From Alphaproteobacteria bacterium (GTDB lineage: Bacteria > Pseudomonadota > Alphaproteobacteria > Bin65), in NCBI GenBank assembly GCA_021776685.1, contig JAJFFJ010000037.1, positions 1-49,697 on the forward strand: a DNA stretch of 49,697 bases, given 5' to 3'. Positions 1 through 8,109 of the stretch are shown here, piece after piece. The translations under genes and the position numbers were made by a program. The notes under the pieces are model-generated. The model was not told where the DNA came from, searched no databases, and saw only the letters and a program-made list of their open reading frames with translations. Numbering within the stretch: the stretch's first letter is position 1; every line of letters starts with the position of its first letter.

Positions 1-1859
1 TCGACGCCCAGCTTTTTGAGATCTTTGGCTGCGAAGCGGCTTTGCAATTTCATCCGGCGAACCACGGGCTGGGGCCTGAAGCTCTCAAACCAGGAAATTT
101 TTGCCGGTTTCCCCTCCAACAGACCTTGACCTTCAACTGACATCGACCGGTTGTTGACGCGAAGCTTCATCCGGCTTTTTGACAAAGTCAAACCCAAGAG
201 AGCCTTGCGCCAGTGAACCTTGGTCAGATCCGCATCCACGCGGATCCCCACATCCTGGAAGGCGACCGGCGAAAAAAGCGATACCCAAACCTGGATTCCG
301 AAATTCACATTGCCGCGGATGGCCAACGGACTAACGCCGATCTTGCGAGCGAACCCGAGTGGCTCGCGGTCAATGATCATTAAGGCCGTCTGCAACTTGC
401 CCTTTACACGCGCCGAGACTTTCAGGTTGCGCACGGCCGACTTGAACCCGACGATATCAACGCTCGCGTTGACCATCTTCAAGTCTTTCAGGTTGGCGCG
501 GTCGATGGAGAATTTCAAAGCTTTGTCGTCAAAGGTCCCCAAACCGGTGGCGCCCGTGATCGGCGGCATATGCCTGAAATAGCGCACTGTCAGGTTAGTG
601 AACCGGAACGCGCCTCGCAGCCGGTGGAGCTTCACGGAGGTTTTCTTGCCGATGTTGGCCTTCAGCGCCACTGAAACGTCGAGACTGTTGACCCGCCCGC
701 CGGAAATATTCGCCACCGTCCAACGGCGGCCGCCCGAAATTGCTCCCTCCGGCCAATAACGCTTCAAGTGATCCGCCGGAAATCCGGACATTGAAACCGT
801 GCCATTGAAATCCACGTCATTGCCGACCCGCCGCGTTTTACCCACCACCTGCAGCTTTGGTCCGCCAAAGTCGATTTGAAGTCGGTTGATGTTCATATCC
901 GCGCCATCGCCACTCACACCACCCGCGAGGACAATGGATTTCACGGGCAGGCCTTTGGTGTAGTAGCCAGGTATCTGCAGCAGGCCATTCTTACCCGCCA
1001 AAGAGAAGCGCGCGGCCCGGATGGCAAAGCTGCGGTCGACGGTCACCTGAAATCGACCACTTAGCGGAAGACGGAACCACTTCAGCGCCGCCATTGGCCC
1101 GCGAGCAGCGCGAAACATTGCCGGGTCCAGCCGTTTGAAGTCAAAGGCAATGGATATCATCCCGGTTCTTGCGTCTTCGGCGCCACGGGCCTTGAACTGA
1201 AGCGCCCGGTCGCGCACAAGCAGATTGAACGCCATATCCGCAACAATCCCGCTTGCCTTGCGGCTCAACTCGGCGTTGAAGTTCGTCGTCCGCCAGGTTT
1301 TGTGGAGATAAGCGTCCTCAACCACCAGCCGGGCGTCGGTGATCTTGATGATCCGTAACTTTGCCAGTGGATTGGCCGAACTGCCGCCGCCTCTCAAGGC
1401 GCTCAACAATCCGGGAACAAACCTTTGCCCCTTTGACTTTGGCCCCCTATCGATACCCAGGGTCACTTTGCCTTTGGCGGAGCGCCTTAACAAAAGTTTC
1501 GGCTGTCGGATCACTACCGACCGGGGTGCAAGGTCGCCCACCAGTAAGCTGCCGGCGTCGAGCTTGATCGCGACGTTGGGCAGGGCAGCGATTGTTGCGC
1601 CGCTCTTCTGCACCACCGACACACCGTGAAGCACAAAGAGCAATCCGTCATCCCAACCCCGCCAGGCGACGACTACCTTCTTCGCCTTGACACGGTATGA
1701 TCCGTTTGACGCACTTAGGCCGCTTTCGATGGCATTGCGAAGAAAGCCGACTTCCATGGGCCCAAGAGAAAGGCGCACGGCCAGACCGCCAACCGCTAGA
1801 ATCACAAGAACGCCCAGAAAAAGGCATCCTTTGAATATGATGCGAAAGACCCTGCTCAT
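1..1859 (-). CDS. AsmA/YhdP-like (DUF3971) envelope protein, 5' part only
   Basis: An open frame with no stop runs on the minus strand from an ATG at 1859 to the window edge, giving about 619 residues of an incomplete protein. The N-terminus has a short basic stretch and one hydrophobic segment (about residues 10-30), like a signal anchor. The rest is rich in beta-strand patterns such as WRGWDDGLLFVLHGVSV and ends its visible part with repeated AKVHW/RGN-like strands, typical of AsmA/YhdP (DUF3971) proteins. Family members bridge the inner membrane and outer membrane and are implicated in phospholipid transport. The gene is divergent from glnE with only about 30 bp between start codons, so the promoters probably overlap coding sequence. 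A short GGAG lies just before the ATG. The family call rests on pattern and context, not a search. Confidence 0.7.
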   Translation of the reverse strand, partial: MSRVFRIIFKGCLFLGVLVILAVGGLAVRLSLGPMEVGFLRNAIESGLSASNGSYRVKAKKVVVAWRGWDDGLLFVLHGVSVVQKSGATIAALPNVAIKLDAGSLLVGDLAPRSVVIRQPKLLLRRSAKGKVTLGIDRGPKSKGQRFVPGLLSALRGGGSSANPLAKLRIIKITDARLVVEDAYLHKTWRTTNFNAELSRKASGIVADMAFNLLVRDRALQFKARGAEDARTGMISIAFDFKRLDPAMFRAARGPMAALKWFRLPLSGRFQVTVDRSFAIRAARFSLAGKNGLLQIPGYYTKGLPVKSIVLAGGVSGDGADMNINRLQIDFGGPKLQVVGKTRRVGNDVDFNGTVSMSGFPADHLKRYWPEGAISGGRRWTVANISGGRVNSLDVSVALKANIGKKTSVKLHRLRGAFRFTNLTVRYFRHMPPITGATGLGTFDDKALKFSIDRANLKDLKMVNASVDIVGFKSAVRNLKVSARVKGKLQTALMIIDREPLGFARKIGVSPLAIRGNVNFGIQVWVSLFSPVAFQDVGIRVDADLTKVHWRKALLGLTLSKSRMKLRVNNRSMSVEGQGLLEGKPAKISWFESFRPQPVVRRMKLQSRFAAKDLKKLGV

Positions 1860-1889
1860 GTCTCCGCCGTTGTCCCCGCGCCGCAATTT

Positions 1890-4800
1890 ATGTGTGTGCG
1901 GCGTCCCATGCTGCCTAGCTTTTTCTACGAGCCAATGACCGACAACATGCCAGCCGGCTATCGCAATTCCCAGAGGCGATTTCCGCCAGCGGCCGGCCGT
2001 CAGGACCTTGCCGAGGCCGGCGAAGCACGGTGGCGCGGCGCCCTCGAGCGGTTACCCGACGACGGCAATGGTGAACGACTTAGAACTATCAGCGAAAATT
2101 CTGAAGGAAGTGCGCTGTTAGAGGCTGTGTTTGGCAACAGTCCCTTCCTTACCCAATGCCTTCTGCGCGACCCCGACATCCTCACGGCCTTCTTTGATAC
2201 AGGCGCAGATCAGACCGTAGACGCCGCTTTGAACGCAATCTCGGAGCGAGAGCTGAGAGCGTCACCCCTCCCACAATTCAACAAGCAGCTGCGAGTCTCC
2301 CGGCGGCGAATTGCTGCCAGCGCTGCGCTGGCCGACCTCACAGGCCTCTGGAAACTGGAGCAGGTGACCGGCGCACTGACCGCGCTGGCCGAACGGTCTG
2401 TCGATGCGGCAATTCGTTATCACTTTGCAAATCTCGCCCGCCGTGGTCTCGATAAAGATGCCCCTGTGCCGGAACTTGCCGGATTATTCGTGCTGGGTAT
2501 GGGCAAGCTAGGTGCGCGCGAACTCAACTATTCCAGCGATATCGATCTGATCGTTCTTTACGAACCCGAGGCCGTGCCGGTCTTTGCACCAATGGATATG
2601 CAGGAGAAGCTGGTTCGCATAACCCGAAATATGGTGGGGTCCATCAACGACCTTACCGACGACGGATATGTTTTCCGCGTCGACCTGCGGCTGCGCCCAG
2701 ACCCGGGCTCAACCCCAGTTGCAATCTCCGTACAGGCGGCAGAAGCCTATTACGAGGCCATGGGCCAGAACTGGGAGCGGGCCGCCATGATCAAGGCCCG
2801 GCCAATCGCAGGCGACCTGGAAGAAGGCAACCGCTTTTTGAAAGGCCTCACGCCTTTTGTTTGGCGGCGCAGTCTCGACTTCTACGCCATTCAGGATGTC
2901 CACTCGATCAAGCGCCAGATCCACGCGCACAAAGGCGGCGGCAGCATCGCTGTTGCGGGGCACAACATTAAGCTCGGGCGAGGCGGGATCCGTGAGGTGG
3001 AGTTTTTTGCCCAGACCCAGCAACTGATATTCGGCGGCCGCGAGCCCGACCTACGGGCATCCGAAACCTGCCCTGCACTTCATGCCCTGGCGGCCTCCGG
3101 TCGCATCGACCAGGGCGCGGCCGACGAGCTGGAGTCCTGCTATCGCTTCCTTCGGGATATCGAACATCGCCTGCAGATGGTCAACGACCAGCAGACCCAG
3201 ACCTTGCCGGATCAAGGTGAGGAACTCGGGGCGTTCGCCCGATTCGCCGGCTACGACGACCTGGCAAGCTTCGAAGCAGCTCTCCTGCACCATCTGCGAT
3301 TGGTCGAAAGTCACTATGAGGCTCTGTTCGAGGATGCACCAAGTCTGTCAAGCGATGGAAACCTGGCCTTCACCGGCGCAGACCACGACCCGGAAACCCT
3401 GGCAACACTATCCCGGCTCGGATACGCCGATCCGGAAACCGTTTCCAGCCGGGTCCGCGCCTGGCACCACGGGCGCTACCGGTCCACCCGCAGCGCACGC
3501 GCTCGCGAAATCCTGACAGAGCTCGTCCCGGCAATTGTTGAAGCATTGGGTCAGACTGCCGACCCGGACCGCGCCTTCGCCCGATTCGATGAGTTTATGG
3601 AGGGGTTGCCCACGGGCGTGCAGCTATTTGCGATGCTTCACGCTCACCCGGTCTTGTTGAAGTTGTTGGCTGAAATCCTGGGCGTTGCTCCCAAGCTCGC
3701 TGACCAGCTCAGCAAACGGCCCGCACTTTTCGAGTATGTCCTGGATTCGGATTTTGCTGCCTCCATGCCCTCCCGGCAGGGATTGTGCGAGGAACTGGCA
3801 GAGATCGTTCGCCCTGCAGAATTCTTCGAAGACGGGCTGGACACGGTTCGCCGCTGGACCGGCGACCGCTGGTTTCAGATTGGGGTTCAGCTTCTGCGCG
3901 GCACCGTGGATGCAGCCCATGCGGGCGCCTGCTACAGCGACGTGGCAGAGGCCGCGATCGAAATTTTATTGCCGTTGGTGCTGGCGGAGTTTGAGAAACA
4001 ACATGGTCAGATCGATGGCAGCCGGTTTGGCATTCTGGCGGTCGGAAAGCTAGGCGCGCGGGAACTCACGGCCACGTCAGATCTCGATCTTGTGTTTATC
4101 TATGACACTCCGGCGGATACGGAACAGTCGAACGGGAAACGGCCTCTGTCGGTCAGTCATTATTTTTCGCGCTTTGCCCAGCGGCTGTTCAACGCGCTGA
4201 CGTCAGCAACCAGCGAAGGTCCGCTTTTTGACGTAGACATGCGCTTGCGACCCTTCGGAGAGCATGGTCCGTTGGCCGCCAGCCTGGAAGCGCTGGCCGG
4301 CTATGTCAGCGAGAACGCGTGGACCTGGGAAAAGATGGCGCTAACCCGGGCGCACTATGTGGCGGGACCAGCCGATCTGGGCCGCGATATAAAGGCGTTG
4401 ATCGACGACATGCATCAGGTGACGCGGCAGGCGCTAAAGCTCGCGGGCAAGGTCAGGCGCATGTGGCAGCGTATTCATGCCGCCCATCCCGCAGAGAGCA
4501 TCTGGCGAATCAAGCACCACCCCGGCGGGATCGTGGATTTGGAATTTCTTGTCCAGTATCTGGAACTTTTGCACGCCAAGGAGTATCCCGGCATCGTCAA
4601 CCCCAACACCGCCGAAGCAGCACGTGCACTGGCCGCTGCCGGCCTGTTGACGGAGGGTCAGCTTACCGACCTGAGCAAGGCGGCAACCCTGTATCAGCAA
4701 GTTCAAACCATTTTACGGCTGAGTACCGGTGGTGATTTTGATCCCAACGCTGCTTCCATTGGGCTCAACGAGGCACTTTTGCGCGCAACGGGCGTCTCTT

Positions 4801-4898
4801 CCATTGGCCAGCTGGAACAGCAGTTGACCGATTGCGCGGCCAACATTGCCGCCTATTTTGAAACCATGGTGGTCGGCATCGCCGACAAGCAAGAATGA
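1890..4898 (+). CDS. glnE: Bifunctional glutamine synthetase adenylyltransferase/adenylyl-removing enzyme
   Basis: GlnE attaches AMP to glutamine synthetase and removes it, under control of PII, so it sets nitrogen assimilation. The two nucleotidyltransferase domains are both visible: GMGKLGARELNYSSDIDL near residues 203-220 (adenylyl-removing half) with VDLRLRPDPGS after it, and AVGKLGARELTATSDLDL near residue 715 (adenylylating half) with DVDMRLRPFGEHG. The Asp-x-Asp metal-binding pairs are intact in both. Length of 1002 residues from the first ATG is slightly above the usual size. That ATG lacks a clear ribosome binding site; in-frame ATGs at 1908, 1935 and 1947 are alternatives and 1935 is plausible. 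It is followed after 16 bp by bcp. Confidence 0.95.
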   Translation: MCVRRPMLPSFFYEPMTDNMPAGYRNSQRRFPPAAGRQDLAEAGEARWRGALERLPDDGNGERLRTISENSEGSALLEAVFGNSPFLTQCLLRDPDILTAFFDTGADQTVDAALNAISERELRASPLPQFNKQLRVSRRRIAASAALADLTGLWKLEQVTGALTALAERSVDAAIRYHFANLARRGLDKDAPVPELAGLFVLGMGKLGARELNYSSDIDLIVLYEPEAVPVFAPMDMQEKLVRITRNMVGSINDLTDDGYVFRVDLRLRPDPGSTPVAISVQAAEAYYEAMGQNWERAAMIKARPIAGDLEEGNRFLKGLTPFVWRRSLDFYAIQDVHSIKRQIHAHKGGGSIAVAGHNIKLGRGGIREVEFFAQTQQLIFGGREPDLRASETCPALHALAASGRIDQGAADELESCYRFLRDIEHRLQMVNDQQTQTLPDQGEELGAFARFAGYDDLASFEAALLHHLRLVESHYEALFEDAPSLSSDGNLAFTGADHDPETLATLSRLGYADPETVSSRVRAWHHGRYRSTRSARAREILTELVPAIVEALGQTADPDRAFARFDEFMEGLPTGVQLFAMLHAHPVLLKLLAEILGVAPKLADQLSKRPALFEYVLDSDFAASMPSRQGLCEELAEIVRPAEFFEDGLDTVRRWTGDRWFQIGVQLLRGTVDAAHAGACYSDVAEAAIEILLPLVLAEFEKQHGQIDGSRFGILAVGKLGARELTATSDLDLVFIYDTPADTEQSNGKRPLSVSHYFSRFAQRLFNALTSATSEGPLFDVDMRLRPFGEHGPLAASLEALAGYVSENAWTWEKMALTRAHYVAGPADLGRDIKALIDDMHQVTRQALKLAGKVRRMWQRIHAAHPAESIWRIKHHPGGIVDLEFLVQYLELLHAKEYPGIVNPNTAEAARALAAAGLLTEGQLTDLSKAATLYQQVQTILRLSTGGDFDPNAASIGLNEALLRATGVSSIGQLEQQLTDCAANIAAYFETMVVGIADKQE

Positions 4899-4914
4899 TC
4901 AGGAGCCAGAAGAC

Positions 4915-5379
4915 ATGAGTGTTGATGTGGGAGACAAAGCGCCGGCCTTTACCCTGCCTACCGACGGCGGAGGCAAGGTCAGCCTGTCGAAGCTCAAGGG
5001 CAAAAAGGTGATCGTCTATTTCTACCCGAAGGACGACACCCCCGGGTGCACGAAGGAAGCTTGCGCCTTCCGCGATACTTTGCCGGACTTCTCCAAGGCA
5101 AACGCGGAAGTCATTGGCATTTCAAAGGACACACCGGCGAAGCATGACAAGTTCAAGGACAAATACGACCTGAACTTCACTCTTGCGTCGGATGAAGATG
5201 GCAAGGTGCTGGAGGCCTTCGGTGTTTGGGTCGAGAAGAATATGTATGGCCGGAAATATATGGGCATCGAACGGGCCACCTTCCTGATCGATGAGAAAGG
5301 CAAGGTCGCGCAGGTCTGGCGCAAGGTGAAGGTGAACGGCCACGTGGAAGCCGTCCTGGAGGCAACGACATCGGCATAG
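4915..5379 (+). CDS. bcp: Peroxiredoxin, Bcp/PrxQ type (thiol peroxidase)
   Basis: The 154-residue protein reduces hydrogen peroxide and organic peroxides through a cysteine thiol in the cytoplasm. The peroxidatic cysteine is C45 in DDTPGCTKE, and C50 five residues later is the resolving cysteine, the arrangement of atypical two-Cys PrxQ enzymes. The thioredoxin-fold strand KKVIVYFYPKD precedes it. The ATG at 4915 is chosen because an AGGAG lies about 10 bases upstream and because the family N-terminus starts here; a longer in-frame opening into glnE is not conserved. The gene starts 16 bp after glnE and is followed by the DUF455 gene, a pairing common in alphaproteobacteria. Confidence 0.93.
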   Translation: MSVDVGDKAPAFTLPTDGGGKVSLSKLKGKKVIVYFYPKDDTPGCTKEACAFRDTLPDFSKANAEVIGISKDTPAKHDKFKDKYDLNFTLASDEDGKVLEAFGVWVEKNMYGRKYMGIERATFLIDEKGKVAQVWRKVKVNGHVEAVLEATTSA

Positions 5380-5408
5380 CCACTCTTTCCGATCTGGCCA
5401 GGGGCGTC

Positions 5409-6173
5409 TTGTGCGAAGGCGACGCCAAACAGAAGGCTGGGCAGTCGCTGCAGGCGGCAGCCCTTTTTCGCGCCGCCCGCCCGCAAATCGGCGACCTGGC
5501 ACCGCCCGATCGGCCAGCTCGGACTGAACGCCCGGCACTTCTCGCGCCTAAAGACATGCCAAAGCGCCGCCTTGGCCGTAGCCCTGAGCAACGGGTCGCC
5601 CTGCTCCACGCCATCGCCCATATCGAACTCAACGCCATCGACCTTGCATGGGATCTTGTTGCTCGATTCCCGGATGAAAACCCGCCCGATGATTTTTATA
5701 CAGATTGGGTCAAGGTAGGCGAAGACGAGGCCAAGCACTTCCTCTTGCTGGAAGAACGCCTGACCGGCCTGGGATCAACATATGGCGACCTGCCCGCGCA
5801 CGATGGGCTTTGGCAGGCTGCCGATGATACTGCCCACGATCTGCTCGCCCGCCTGGCAGTCATCCCTCTCGTCCTGGAGGCGCGCGGCCTGGATGTGACG
5901 CCGGCAATGATCACACGGATGAAGGCTTATGACGATCACGAGACGGCAGAAATACTGGATGTAATCTACCAGGATGAGATTGGCCACGTAGCCATCGGCA
6001 AGCGCTGGTTTGATTGGGTATGCGACAAGCGTGGCTTGCAGCCGGCGGCAGCCTGGCAGGAGGCCGTGCGGACATATTTCAAAGGCAGCGTGAAACCGCC
6101 CTTCAACGAGGCCGCCCGGTCGGCCGCAGGCTTTCCTGTGGCCGCCTATGCGGGCGCACTGAGTGCCAGTTAG
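5409..6173 (+). CDS. DUF455 family ferritin-like protein
   Basis: A 254-residue protein with the helical Glu/His pattern of DUF455 ferritin-like proteins: HAIAHIELNAIDLAWD, GEDEAKHFLLLEERL and YQDEIGHVAIGKRWFDW carry the likely metal-binding Glu and His residues. Its function is not established. The TTG at 5409 is the first usual start codon, but family-like sequence (TLSDLARGVL) continues in frame about 11 codons upstream, back to the bcp stop, with no ATG or GTG there. The true start may be a rare codon, or the frame may be translationally coupled to bcp. Its stop abuts the stop of the convergent SDR gene with no gap. Confidence 0.85.
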   Translation: MCEGDAKQKAGQSLQAAALFRAARPQIGDLAPPDRPARTERPALLAPKDMPKRRLGRSPEQRVALLHAIAHIELNAIDLAWDLVARFPDENPPDDFYTDWVKVGEDEAKHFLLLEERLTGLGSTYGDLPAHDGLWQAADDTAHDLLARLAVIPLVLEARGLDVTPAMITRMKAYDDHETAEILDVIYQDEIGHVAIGKRWFDWVCDKRGLQPAAAWQEAVRTYFKGSVKPPFNEAARSAAGFPVAAYAGALSAS

Positions 6174-6875
6174 CTAGAAATTCTCACCCCAGGGCCGGAG
6201 CTCCACTTCCCACGACCAGGCGCTGCGATGTTGGCGATGGACATGCAGATAGGATTTGGCAATCTCGTCCGGATGCAGGAGACCGTCTTCGCCCCGATCG
6301 GCTGAGCGCGAATCGGTGGTGTCGCCGATACCACCATCGATCACAAAATGGCCCACATGGATATTTTTGGGCGCCAGCTCGCGGGCCATGGACTGGGCCA
6401 GGCCGCGCAGGCCGAACTTGCCCATCGCGAAACTGGAAGAATTCGCATAGCCCTTCACGGAAGCAGAGGCGCCGGTAAACAGGATTGTTCCGCTGCCCTT
6501 TTCCAACATGAGCCGCGCAGCCTGCTGGCCTACAAGGAAGCCACCAAAGCAGGTGATTCGGAGCGCCTGGCGCACATCTTCCGGCGGCAGATCAACTACC
6601 GGACCACGGACCCGGCCGCTTGGGTTGTAGACAACGATGTCAGGGGTACCGAGATCCCCAACAAATTCCTGGAACAATGTTTCAACCTGGCTGGGCTCTG
6701 CGGCATCGCAGTTGTAGGTTTTGGCCCCGGTTTCCTTCGCCAGATCCGCGATCTTGTCTGTATTGCGCGCAGCCAGGCCAATCGCCATGCCCTCACTGGC
6801 GAACAACCGGGCCAGCGACGCGCTCAGCTTCTCGCCAACCCCGACAATCAACGCCACTTCCCTGCTGTCTGCCAT
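6174..6875 (-). CDS. Atypical short-chain dehydrogenase-like protein with altered catalytic motifs
   Basis: The 233-residue protein has an SDR fold pattern: an N-terminal VALIVGVG strand, ARNTDKI after beta-2, and a C-terminal IHVGHFVIDGGI. Key SDR motifs are changed. The glycine-rich loop reads GVGEKLS instead of the usual three-glycine pattern, and the catalytic YxxxK is FAMGK (F149, K153). The catalytic Ser region TGASAS is kept. This fits a known SDR side branch with Phe at the Tyr position, so enzymatic activity is uncertain. The ATG at 6875 has AAAGGAA upstream. It lies 34 bp after prfB and is probably co-transcribed. The substrate is unknown. Confidence 0.8.
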   Translation of the reverse strand: MADSREVALIVGVGEKLSASLARLFASEGMAIGLAARNTDKIADLAKETGAKTYNCDAAEPSQVETLFQEFVGDLGTPDIVVYNPSGRVRGPVVDLPPEDVRQALRITCFGGFLVGQQAARLMLEKGSGTILFTGASASVKGYANSSSFAMGKFGLRGLAQSMARELAPKNIHVGHFVIDGGIGDTTDSRSADRGEDGLLHPDEIAKSYLHVHRQHRSAWSWEVELRPWGENF

Positions 6876-6909
6876 CTTTCGTTCCTTTGCTAGATCGGTT
6901 CCCGATGAC

Positions 6910-8026
6910 CTAATCTTTCGTTGTGTCCCCGCCAACCCTTGACGCCAGGCTCGCTTCCAGAAATTCATCCAGGTCGCCATCAAGCACCCCCTGGGCGTTG
7001 CCTTTTTCCACGTTGGTACGCAGGTCTTTCACCATCTGGTAGGGATGCAGCACATAGGACCTGATCTGGTTGCCCCAACCGATTTCGCCTTTCTCGGCAT
7101 GTTCCGCCTGGGCAGCGTCCTCGCGCTTTTGCAACTCCAACTCGTACAGACGCGCGCGCAGCAGGTTCCAAGCTTCCGCTCGATTTCGATGCTGGGAGCG
7201 GTCGTTCTGGCACTGAACCACAATCCCGGTTGGCGCGTGGGTCAGTCGGACGGCGCTGTCCGTCTTGTTCACATGCTGCCCGCCAGCACCCGACGCCCGA
7301 TAGGTGTCGGTCCGCACATCGCTTTCAATGACCTCAATCTCAATGTCATCGTCGATCTGCGGATACACCCAGACCGATGCAAAACTTGTGTGCCGCCGTG
7401 CGTTTGAATCGAACGGCGAGATGCGCACCAGCCGGTGCACACCGCTTTCCGTTTTCAACCAGCCATAGGCGTTAGGACCCTGAATCCTGAGGGTTGCGGA
7501 TTTAAGACCAGCCTCTTCTCCGGCGCTCGCTTCCAGCCACTCAACCTTGTAGTCGTGGTTTTCCGCCCAGCGCCCATACATGCGCGACAACATCTCGGCC
7601 CAGTCCTGGGATTCGGTCCCCCCGGCGCCGGCATGAATTTCGAGGAAACAGTCGTTGCTGTCCGCTTCACCGGAAAGAAGGCTTTCGAGTTGCTTCTTCT
7701 CTGCAACCGTTGCGAGAGCGCGGATGGCAGCTTCCGCCTCCATCAGCGTATCGGCGTCGTTCTCTTCCTCGGCAAGCTCGATCAGGCCCACGCTGTCATC
7801 AAGCTCCTGCTCGAAGGCCCGGAATTCGCCCAGGCGCTTTTCCAAGGCAGTTCGTTCGCGCATCAAACCTTGCGCGGCATCGGAATCATTCCACAGGTCG
7901 GGGTCTTCGGCCTTTCGATTCAGCTCGGTCAGGCGCGCTTCGGACCCGTCCGGGTCAAAGATGCCTCCTCAGCAGTTCAATCGACTGCTGGATCTGCTCA
8001 ATGGCGTTTTGGGTTTCTGCTTTCAT
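6910..8026 (-). CDS. prfB: Peptide chain release factor 2, expressed by +1 programmed frameshift
   Basis: RF2 recognises UGA and UAA and triggers peptide release. The frame from the ATG at 8026 reads 23 codons ([11 protein letters not shown]... ending LLRRHL) and meets an in-frame UGA at 7957-7955. Skipping one base continues in the second frame as DPDGSEARL and gives a 371-residue protein. The GGQ motif ([12 protein letters not shown]) and the SPF stop-codon recognition tripeptide (RISPFDSNA) are intact. The site AGGAGG, CAT, CTT, TGA, C matches the classic RF2 autoregulatory frameshift site. The mRNA continues into the SDR gene 34 bp downstream. Confidence 0.96.
7955..7969 (-). promoter_or_regulatory. 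prfB programmed +1 frameshift site
   Basis: On the minus strand the sequence is AGGAGG (7969-7964), CAT, CTT (7960-7958), TGA (7957-7955), C. The internal Shine-Dalgarno sits three bases before the CTT slippery codon, the same spacing as in E. coli prfB. Low RF2 slows termination at UGA and allows slippage into the RF2 frame, so RF2 controls its own synthesis. Confidence 0.95.
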
Positions 8027-8060
8027 CGGCGGGACATCATTCACCAGAGATAAATAAAGT

Positions 8061-8090
8061 CAGGGAGCGGCCTTTGCCCGCCGCTCCCTG
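8061..8090 (-). terminator. Rho-independent terminator after mrcA
   Basis: Perfect 11-bp inverted repeat CAGGGAGCGGC / GCCGCTCCCTG with an 8-nt loop. Read on the minus strand it is followed by the T-rich ACTTTATTTA. It lies 19 bp past the mrcA stop and separates mrcA from prfB. Confidence 0.8.
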
Positions 8091-8109
8091 CATGACATTC
8101 CAGATGTCT

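Noticed and set aside
7866-8026. prfB in-frame stop as a sequencing error or pseudogene
   Set aside because: The context is the classic programmed frameshift signal with exact spacing, and the rest of the gene is intact.
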